Shown here: piece by piece, positions 22,764 through 34,700 of the stretch
Layout of the letters: every line of letters begins with the position of its first letter
Position numbering within the stretch: position 1 is the first letter of the stretch
Assembly (NCBI RefSeq): GCF_000003605.2
Contig: NW_003134363.1
Coordinates: 154,408 to 196,973, forward strand
Origin: Saccoglossus kowalevskii
Lineage: Eukaryota > Hemichordata > Enteropneusta > Harrimaniidae
Direction of reading: 5' to 3'
Length of the DNA: 42,566 nt
The notes under the pieces: model-generated
Seen by the model: only the letters and a program-made list of their open reading frames with translations
What the model was told of the DNA's origin: nothing
The model's database searches: none
Position numbers and translations under genes: made by a program

Positions 22764-25700
22764 CTGTTTAGATGAGAAAAATTCATTATGTAAGCATAAC
22801 GAGCAGCAAAAGTCACTGATAAGAAACGTTTTTAATGCATGCAGATGATTGTAACTAAAATCATAATGTAGAGTCAGTCATTCTTGTCCAGAAACGGTAA
22901 AATTGATGGGTGAATACTGGTTCTGGTACCCAGAAACTGTACCAGCAATTGGATACAAGTACCAGCATGTACTTGTATCCAAAGACTGTGCCAGCAATGA
23001 GTCAATACTGTTCCTGATATCCAGAAACTATATCGACAATGGCCCAATACTGGTCCTGGTATCCAGAAACTATACTGGCAATGGATCAATACTGGTCCTG
23101 GTATCCAGAAACTCTTTCAGCAATGGATCAATACTGGTCCTGGTATCCAGAAACTCTTTTAGCAATGGATCAATACTGGTCTAGTATCTATACCATGTAC
23201 CAATAGTAGGTCAATTCAGTATCCAGAACCATTGGCCAAGATTATAACATCACTGAAGCATACTGTGCATATATTGTTGCTTACCTGTGCCTGTGTGTTG
23301 TGTTTCTTGGACGATTTGCCAACTATAAATATCTGGTGAGGCTGTAATCCAATGGAATGATACACACTGATGTCTTTACTTGAACCATATGCAGCATGTA
23401 TCACTAACTTGGTCTAAAACAGTAAGTAAACAAACCCAAATCAATGAATGACATCGAACAATATGAATGAATGGGACTTTTTATTTGGAATGTACATACA
23501 GGTAATATACACTACCACTATGGTTCATGTCACTGAGCTAGCACAGATTTTTTGTTATGTACGGTAAGTGTAATCTGAATCGTTTTGAAACTTGACAATA
23601 GTATTCATATGTATTTGTTAACTCAAGAGCAATCGTTGGTTAGGAAAAATAAATATAAATGTAAAATATTTTTCATGGAATATCTCTTTGAATTAACATC
23701 ATTACATTATTTGACCACTGAGACATTATATGATCTATGCAAACATACAAACCAAGATTTGGGATCACAATTACATCACACTACATTGTAGGTATTCTAA
23801 TTTATCAGAGATCCTACAGGTTTCAGCATATGAAATTTAAGACTTTTTCAAGACCTTTCAAGACCATATTTAGGAAATTTTAAGATCCATTTTTGAAAAG
23901 CATGAGTGGCCAGAAAAGTTAAGTTTCATGCTGAAGCCAACAGATAACATATCACTAAGCATAATTCTAACATTCCTCATATTTTCAAGATCTCTGCAAA
24001 ATAATAAGTGTACATCTGACTTTTTCAAGACCTTAAAAATATAAAAAATAACACATTTCAAAACTGTTTAATGATTTGTAAGAACCTTGTTCATAGGTTT
24101 TTAAACATGATTCTGGAAGTCACAAGCTTGTATATCATTTAGGCTTGAAAATGCGCTGGTCGTCATGCCGCGTCTTGTTCGATACTCATACACAACCTGT
24201 GTAAACTACATTGTTTACATAGAAAACTTAGAAAGAACTCCTCTGCGCGCAACAACCACCGTCCTATGAAGTATGTGAATGTAAATATATATGATTATGT
24301 GCATACAAGTGAGTGGCATTCAATTGTGAAATAAACTCTGTACTTACATCCTGTATGAGATTTTTAAGATAATTTCCCTTTTGTCTTAATGGATCGGCAG
24401 AGATACCATCACAGAAATTCACCATCCCATGTGGAAAATTGTGTTGAGCTAGCCACTCTAGCACTTTCTGTTTTTGCATGTCAGGACGTGCAGTCACGTA
24501 TATGATCAGATATCCAAGCTCTTGCCAATGTCTTGAAAAATAAAGTGTTTTGTTTATTTTGTTACTTCATCGTTTTCTAAAACAATTTTTTATCTATGGA
24601 GGGTTTCATCAGGTGATTAAAACAAAGACATGCAACTGAAAGTCAATACAATACTTTTATCTGTAGCAATAGTTCTTTATTACCTGACACCATCTACTGC
24701 AATCGCATACCATATATGGATGCATTCAATGAACTGATACATGTATAGGTTATATTGTAGATCTTACCTGACACCCCCTATAACAACCTCTGTAACAGGT
24801 ATTAAATGACAAGATCACTTACCTGACAACATCTACTGCTCCTGGTCTCACTTTAGGATCTTTACCCATTATAGACACACTTGCTGTGAATGATCCATCG
24901 ATACTGAACACAACAGATTCAGTACGTGGTGGTAGGACCAGTAAATAACTATCAACACAGGTATGATCTCCCCTGTAAATATAATTATCTCTGGTTAACT
25001 GCATCTTTTACAACTTGTTATATATGTGATAAGCACAGGAAATATTGAATCAGAACTATATAAAGACCTCACAAGGTGGTCAGACATTACATTGTCATTA
25101 CCTGACAACCATTTTGACGGGATACATCCCATGACCAAGTCGACGTGAATCTGGTAATGTGTATGATGTTCTTCCATGATTGTTAGTAACAACTGTATCA
25201 AAATAGACCCATTCACCGGATGGAGGCTGTGTCATGATGTGAATGTCAATCTAGCAATAAAAACAAGTCATTGTTTATGTTAATTAGGGGAAATTCACAC
25301 GACCAAAAAGAAAGATGGCTGCAAGTTTGTCGTTTTTACCTGATGACGATTTTATTTTTTATGGACATGTTTTGCTACATGCATAACATATGCAAATCAC
25401 TGGTCATGTGACCAGTTACTTTGTAGTGTATATTTGACTAAACTAGTATCAACAAAAATCAGATTAAATTAAATGACTTCTAAATTTGTAATCTAATATA
25501 TAGTCACATATATGGAGTTGAAATTTACTTTAACTCATAGACATCATCTCATAAAGTAATCTTGCCATTCATGAATTCATTCGCAACCAGACTCAATTGT
25601 TATTCTAAATGACCTACATGTATGTACACTTTTTTTTACATATATGATAAAAATGATAAATTATACAAAATAAAACATTTTCAAAAAACAAGATAGCTGC

Positions 25701-28700
25701 TTACCGATTTTAAACCGAACGTGAAATGGATCAAAATGGACATTTATCTCAACATGTGTAATGCTTGTACTAAATTTGGATGAAAACTGACAAAGCATGT
25801 TCAAGATGACACATTTTCAAAAAAACAAGATGGTTGCCAATTTTGATCTGAATATGCAACAAATTGTCATGGACATGTATTCCAACATGTATAATGTATG
25901 TGCCAAATATGAATGATAATGGTCCATAAGTCTTGGAAATATAGTTGTATGGCCAAACAGCAAAATGGCCTCCATTTGGCCATCTTTGATCAGATTGTAA
26001 AACAAATTGCCATGGACATGTAATCCAAAATGTTCAGTGTGTATAACAAATTTAAATGAAAATGACAAACACCATCTCCAAAAAACAAGATGCCTGCTAG
26101 TCGACTAGCAGACAAAATTACAATGTATAATAAAAATAAATGAAACAAAGAAATTATTTGGAGTATTTTACACAGATAAGTGTTAAAAAAGTGATTGTAA
26201 ATAAATTGTGAAACAAAAAACTGAAAAAATAAATTAAAAAAAAATAAATTAAAAAATAAGTATTTTATACAGATGTGTTTCAAGAAAGTGATTTATTCAT
26301 GATTGTAAAAAAAAAAATGTGAAATGTTTACCTTTTCTCCAGTTAAAGTCACCATATCCAACGGCCCATACATAAACCTAGCATGTAATGTCTGGTTCAA
26401 CTCCTCAGTCACTATAATGTCGTTGCTACGGTGATTAGGACTCACATTCTGAAGGACAAATATCATAAATGTCACAAAATTGATTTTTGTCTTGGCAGTT
26501 GTCTAAATTTATGACTATAATTTTTATTTCAAAATTAAACACATATAAATTACATGCTGTCTTGACAGAAAAGGCTTTTAAGAAAATTCACACCATATTC
26601 GCATTTTGTGCCTACTAAGGATAAATGGCAATGTATTACACATGGGAAATTCTCATCAAACATATTGGCAAAATATTTTTGTAGTAACTCTTTGAAACTA
26701 GAAATTAAAATGTAGTTCTTTAGGACCTTCTCACCCTTAACTCTAATCTTAACCCTGTTCCTCCAGTGCCCATGCCATTTTATATACCAGTGCTCAGAAC
26801 ACAGGTGTCTGGAGTGGCACATACAATTACACTGAGACTGGAGTGTTAGAATTCAGTTTTTGGGTGGAGAGGGGTAGGGTCTTGAACTCTTTCTCAACAT
26901 TTTTGGACATGATGAATACAGTAAAAAATGCAAAAAATAGTTAAAATGAGATATTGTCATTTGGTTTGTTTACTCCAATTCAATATTTTGGGAGGAGGAA
27001 AATGTCATAATCTCCAGTTAACTTTGAATCTGTGTACTGAAGATCTGGTTTCTATGGTACATGACAATCAAAACACAGAGCTTTGCAGTTTGGAATTTGA
27101 AAAGTCAACAGTAGAAAGTGCAAGCAACATTGTCCACAAACTTACCTTCAACTTAACAGTTGTTCTTCTTCGTTGCCATTTCTCACGTGGTTGCATTGGC
27201 GCAAATGTCGGCATTTCTTGTCCTGTATCATTCCCCATATGTACGCTGACACTGTCATGGCGTACCATCTTAGACAGATAGAAAAAATACTTGATTACAT
27301 TTATAAAATATCAAAAAAATGAATCATATATAGCAACTATTATGCTAATGAATACAAACTAATATTATAATACTAGCTTGATAATATTTACCGTATTATT
27401 CTAATGATATGCAAATTAATGAATACTAGTCGCATGACATGAACAAAAAAATTGTACATCAACCCATGATTGATCGTGTATACATAATTGGATATGCACA
27501 AGTAATTATTGGCACTACAAACATCAGGTAATTATATTGACCCTGTATGCAACTACAGTGTGTAGTAAACATGTCTAGGTAGTTATTTGCTCTGTATAAA
27601 AAACTTAATTATTGACCCAATATAGATGGGTAATTATTGACCCTACCGGTATATAAATTCATTTGGTAATTATTGGCCCTATATATAACAGGTAATTATT
27701 GGCCATGTAGACAACAGGTAATTATTGGCCATGTAGACAACAGGCAATTATTGGCTATCTATACATCATGTACATTTGTAATTATTCGCCCTATATGTAT
27801 AAATCAGGTAATTACTGGCCCTACATACATAAGGTAATTATTGACCATGTATACATTAGGTAATTATTGGCCATGTATATATTAGGTAATTATTGGCCAT
27901 GTATACATTAGGTAATTATTGACAGTATATACCTATGGTAAATATTGGCCATGTATAAATCAGGTAATTATTGGCCCTACATACATAAGGTAACTATTGG
28001 CCATGTATACATAAGGTAATTATTGGCCATGTAAAAATCAGGTAATTATTGGCCCTACATACATAAGGTAACTATTGGCCATGTATACATAAGGTAATTA
28101 TTGGCCCTATATACCTAAGGTAATTATTGGCCATGTATAAATCAGGTAATTATTGGCCCTACATACATAAGGTAACTATTGGCCATGTATACATAACTAA
28201 AGGTAATTATTGGCCCTATATACCTAAGGTAATTATTGGCCATGTATACATAAGGTAATTATTGCCCATGTATACATTAGGTAATTATTGGCCCTACATA
28301 CATAAGGTAATTATTGGCCATGTATAAATCAGGTAATTATTGGCCCTACATACATAAGGTAATTATTGGCCCTATATACCAATGGTAATTATTGGCCGTG
28401 TATAAATAAGGTAATTATTGGCCCTACATACATAAGGTAATTATTGGCCCTATATACATCAAGAAACTATTGCCCCTACATACCTATGGTAATTATTGGC
28501 CATGTATAAATCAGGTAATTATTGGCCATACATACATGAGGTAATTATTGGCCATGTATACATAAGGTAATTATTGGCCCTATATACCTATGGTAATTAT
28601 TGGCCATGTATAAATCAGGTAATTATTGGCCCTACATACATAAGGTAATTATTGGCCATGTATAAATCAGGTAATTATTGGCCCTACATACATAAGGTAA

Positions 28701-31700
28701 TTATTGGCCATGTATACATTAGGTAATTATTGGCCCTATATACCTATGGTAATTATTGGCCATGTATAAATCAGGTAATTATTGGCCCTACATACATAAG
28801 GTAATTATTGGCCATGTATACATATGGTAATTATTGGCCCTATATACCTATGGTAATTATTGGCCATGTATAAATCAGGTAATTATTGGCCCTACATACA
28901 TAAGGTAACTATTGGCCATGTATACATAAGGTAATTATTGGCCCTATATACCTAAGGTAATTATTGGCCCTACATACATAAGGTAACTATTGGCCATGTA
29001 TACATAAGGTAATTATTGGCCCTATATACATTAGGTAATTATTGGCCCTGCATACATAAGGTAATTATTGGCCATGTATAAATCAGGTAATTATTGGCCC
29101 TACATACATAAGGTAATTATTGGCCCTATATACATCAAGAAACTATTGCCCCTACATACCTATGGTAATTATTGGCCATGTATATATTAGGTAATTATTG
29201 GCCCTATATACCTATGGTAATTATTGGCCGTGTATAAATAAGGTAATTATTGGCCCTACATACATAAGGTAATTATTGGCCCTATATACATCAAGAAACT
29301 ATTGCCCCTACATACCTATGGTAATTATTGGCCATGTATAAATCAGGTGATTATTGGCCCTACATACATAAGGTAATTATTGGCCATGTATACATATGGT
29401 AATTATTGGCCCTACAGTATATACCTATGGTAATTATTGACCATGTATAAATCAGGTAATTATTGGCCCTACATACATAAGGTAATTATTGGCCATGTAT
29501 AAATCAGGTAATTATTGACCCTACATACATAAGGTAATTATTGGCCATGTATACATAAGGTAATTATTGGCCCTATATACCTATGGTAATTATTGGCCAT
29601 GTATAAATCAGGTAATTATTGGCCCTACATACATGAGGTAATTATTGGCCCTATATACATGTACCTATGGTAATTATTGGCCATGTATAAATCAGGTAAT
29701 TATTGGCCATGTATACATTAGGTATTTATTATAATAGAATTATTGGCCCTATATTCATAAGGTAATTATTGGCCATGTATAAATCAGGTAATTATTGGCC
29801 CTACATACATAAGGTAATTATTGGCCATGTATACATACGGTAATTATTGGCCCTATATACCTATGGTAATTATTGACCATGTATAAATCAGGTAGTTATT
29901 GGCCCTACATACATAAGGGAATTATTGGCCATGTATAAATCAGGTAATTATTGGCCCTACATACATAAGGTAATTATTGGCCATGTATACATAAGGTAAT
30001 TATTGGCCCTATATACCTATGGTAATTATTGGCCATGTATAAATCAGGTAATTATTGGCCCTACATACATAAGGTAATTATTGGCCATGTATACATAAGG
30101 TAATTATTGGCCCTATATACCTATGGTAATTATTGGCCATGTATAAATCAGGTAATTATTGGCCATGTATACATTAGGTATTTATTGTAATAGAATTATT
30201 GGCCCTATATTCATAAGGTTATTAATGGCCATCTCTACATCAGGTAATTATTGGCCATGTAAACATTAGGTAATTATTGACCCTACATAGAGCAGGTAAT
30301 TATTTGCCACATATACATCAGGTAATTAATGGGCATGTATACATCAGGTAATTACTGACCACAACAATAATTATATATTAAGTTGTTACCATGATGATAC
30401 AATCTGTTACACTAATCCATAAATTCAATATCATGTGGGTATAATGTTTTCTAATTTTAAAAGTACATGTAAACAGGCTCAACCTGTCTAAGTAACTACA
30501 ACAAACCTAACATCTAGAAATCACCATACTATACAATGTTGCTATAGTAACTACAACAAATCTAACCACTGACATCAACCGATCACTATCTGATACAATG
30601 TCAGCAACAAATACCACTAAGGGTTGCTAGACATGCACTGTGTGTTTATTGTACATAGATAACTGTTGTTAATGGTTAGTAGTAGGTATGGACAACACAA
30701 TTGTAATTCCTATGAGTTGATGTATACACACGCCTCAAGTTTAACGGCATACTTTCTCTCACAAAAATGCTCAGTGACATTGTGCACATTTTTAGGCATT
30801 TTTCTGTAATTTCTTTATTACCCGATAATTTTAAATTAAATATATATAATTTTCCATTGGCTACAGATCTTGACCGAAATGAATGAAATTTATCTTAAAA
30901 TATTATGAAAGATTTTTTTTGTTTTTTTGTGCAAGGTGAAAAAAATTGACTTGAGCATTCTAGAAGTTAAAAGGATTTAGTAGAAAGTAGAATGAATATT
31001 AGCATTTGTTTCTCCCATGATTCAAGAGAAATGATTGGCTGCGTAAACTGATATTTTGTGTGTATACATGAGACAATATCACATACGTGTCATTGTTAAG
31101 CTGAATAAAATTAGTAACTATATATCTGTCATGCAACACACATGAGCCGCAGTTTTATTTAATATGCGTTACAGCTACAAATAGTAATGCATTAATTAAC
31201 ACACTGACAGCCTTGTTTAAACGTATGTCAGCAGTTATTTGCATAGCTTCAAACGGCACTCATTTTCTATGTCTAGAAAACCGTTTATCCTATTACAAAC
31301 GTAAATATTAGAATTCTGCAAACTGTGATCAAACGCACGATTGGATAGCTTCAATATAGATACTGGGATGACTTTCCTAATTTTCCTAATCTCGAAAACT
31401 AATGCGATGAAAGTCAAGGGTTGATCTGTGATGGGTGTTCAACTTCTGAACGGATGTGTTAAAACATGTGATCTCAGTAAGATAAGTGTCATAACTACAG
31501 AAAATGGTTTTACTGGACAATGATATTTTAAATGATATTCTCATGCCCACATAAATATTTCTAAGCAAGCTACCTATGCGTACTGTACACGCATGCACAA
31601 TGATTTTCAACAACAGCAACTTCTCAGGAATTCTCAAGATGGCTGCAGCAAAAAGTCCCTCTCCATATGATGTATATAGAGGGCGCTGTTTATTTAAAGA

Positions 31701-34700
31701 CCAAAACGAGATATGTTATCACTTCATGTTATCACTATGAACTTCAGTTCATAGCAAAAATTTTATCAGAATTAGTTGTTAAAATCACAGTATCTTACTT
31801 ATCACCAATTCTTACTTAGAAACACAAATGCTCTCAGTGTTAGAATAATTTTACATCTTTTCTTAAATAAAATGCGAGTTTGAGCCAAAAAATATTATTT
31901 GATTTGGATCGGAAAACATGTCAGTTTAAAAAAAAAGCACTCACAACAACTTTTTGTGAAAGGAACAAAAGGCGACTTTGTCATTGAAATGGTTAATTGA
32001 ATTTGGTATATAGTCGTCTGAAAAAAAGGTCACATCAGTGTTTAGTGGCAGCCATCTTGGAATTATGCAGAGAAGAGGCTTAACATACTGCAAACAGTTC
32101 AATTTCGCCGTCACAAAATTTTGCATTTCAATAATTTTCCTGTACTAGAGTACTGAACTATGTAAAAGACACTATGACTCCCAATCTTAAGAACCCAGAT
32201 ATTCACTGCTACAAAATGCTCGCAGAAATTTGTCTCTGGCGAAATTGAAACGATTTAGAGAGCACACAGTGAGAGAGCAGCTATAGTATTTGATATTGTC
32301 TACACAAATCACCTCAAATATTTGTAGCAATTCCTCTGACTGTTTGATCATCTGCAAACAATATAAAAGTTAGCAACCATATCTTAGAATTAAAGCTACA
32401 TTTTACCACAATATTAGCATAGCTCCATTTTTTCCCTTTTGTTTCAAATAAAAAGAAAAACAGAGAGAGAGATCCATATTTTTGGCCTTACTAGGCTACT
32501 ATTTCTTTCTGATGACAGTGATGCTTAGATAGTCTGTATCTGTGATCCAATGTGTGCAGATTGATAAATTAATGTACAGTATAACAATTACTGCTACATT
32601 AATTTGCAAATCAGATGTTGATGATTCAGGTCACTAACAAATATTAAGTTTTGCCACTATGCATACACATCATAAACAGATGTCAGAGACCAGACTACAG
32701 GCATACTGCATGACTACAGTTGTACTGTAGACTGCTACTGCCTCTTTAGATAGATATATTAGGAAAACATGCATTACTGTCATAATTTTTCACGCAAAAT
32801 TTTGGTACATTTTGTAATATTTTCTGTAATTTTTTTAATAATTTTGAATCAAATTTGATTTCCCATTGCCTGTAGTTCAACTAAAGTGGCGTGTTTCTCA
32901 TGGCTAAAGTGGGATGTGTCACATGGCTAAGGTGGGATGTGTCGCATGGCTAAGGTGGGATGTGTCGCATGGCTAAGGTGGGATGTGTCACATGGCTAAG
33001 GTGGGATGTGTCACACGGCTAAAGTGGGATGTGTCACACGGCTAAAGTGAGATGTGTCACACGGCTAAAGTGGGATGTGTCACACTGCTAAAGTGGGATG
33101 TGTCACATGGCTAAAGTGGGATGTGTCACATGGCTAAAGTGGGATGTGTCACATGGCTAAAGTGGGATGTGTCGCATGGCTAAAGTGGGATGTGTCGCAT
33201 GGCTGAAGTGGGATGTGTCGCATGGCTGAAGTGGGATGTGTCGCATGGCTAAAGTGGGATGTGTCGCATGGCTAAAGTGGGATGTGTCGCATGGCTAAAG
33301 TGGGATGTGTCGCATGGCTAAAGTGGGATGTGTCGCATGGCTAAAGTGGGATGTGTCGCATGGCTAAAGTGGGATGTGTCGCATGGCTAAAGTGGGATGT
33401 GTCGCATGGCTAAAGTGGGATGTGTCACATGGCTAAAGTGGGATGTGTCACATGGCTAAAGTGGGATGTGTCACATGGCTAAAGTGGGGAGTGTCACATG
33501 GCTAAGGTGGGGCGTGTCACATGGCTAAGGTGGGGCGTGTCACATGGCTAAAGTGGGGCATGTCACATGGCTAAAGTGGGATGTGTCACATGGCTATCAT
33601 AGGGTGTGTCACATGGCTAATAATATCTATTCAATGTTAATTCTAACAAATGACTAAATTAGCAAAATCTTAAACATCACATTTCATGTAAAAAAAACAA
33701 TGTATTTACACACATTGTATATGTCACATGGGACCCACATTGAACATTGATTTTCAAAGTCAGAACAAATATAAGGCACAATCTTGTAAGTAGCTTTGCT
33801 TTGACAAACAAACTGCTCTCTGATTAGTCTGACTGTTAGGTGTTAGGTAGCCAATCAGGCACAATCTTGTAAGCAGCTTTGCTTTGACAAACAAACTGCT
33901 CTCTGATTGGTTTGACTGTTAGGTGTTAGGTAGCCAATCAGGCACAATCTTGTAAGTAGCTTTGCTTTGACAAACAAGCTGCTCTCTGATTGGTCTGACT
34001 GTTAGGTGTTAGGTAGCCAATCAAGTACAATCTTGTAAGTAGCTTTGCAATGACTTGATTTTAATAGCATTCATGAGAATACCATTGTACAGAAGACACC
34101 AGTGCAATTTTCACTGCTAAATAACGGTTCACTGACTTGCAAAATTAAAGCTGTCAACTACATCATGAATCAGCAAAACAAAAAAACATGCCATATAAAA
34201 GATGCACTTTCCAGCATTTGAAACACTTGAAACAAGTACTGTTATGTCTTAAATATTGAAAGTTAAATAATATTGACAGCAAAAGTGAATTACCTGTCTC
34301 AGAATGAAAGCCACTACATCGGTAGATTCCCAGTAGCTGGCATGAAATAAATGAGGCAAAGCTCCTGTAGGAAATGCCTGGAGGGCTTCAGGACAGTACA
34401 ATGCATAATCCAATCTTTTACTTCCCCACCATTTATTTACAACTGTGAGAGCAATAAGAAAAGGAGTTCATTATGATTTCAAAACAATATACGACAGTGA
34501 TAGGGAATTTTGGTTCAGTCAGCTTGCTCAGGGCATAATTGTGATAAGGAAAAATTAACCGCTTCAATCTGTTGAATCTTATTGAGATTAATTTCTGGCA
34601 TAACCATAGGGAAGACAGTAAACATGGGTGATGGTGGTGGGATGGTTTTGATAATATTTAGCTGAGTTCCCGCTGTTGTCTGTTTATACAAATTTGTTTC

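Larger units (their letters stand above)
32352..34293 (-). other. Intron with 23-bp and 83-bp arrays
   Basis: Holds two unrelated tandem arrays (32881-33620 and 33775-34050); the rest is AT-rich with nothing recognised. Confidence 0.8.

Noticed and set aside
27501-30361. CRISPR-like repeat array
   Set aside because: Repeats are directly adjoining with recurrent tails rather than unique spacers, in a eukaryotic intron; it is a satellite-type array.
31630-31700. GAGGGCGCTGTT motif as an insulator site (similar GCGCCCTC motifs near 5424, 18536 and 36083)
   Set aside because: Only a partial match to a CTCF-type core; such motifs may simply be parts of dispersed repeats.
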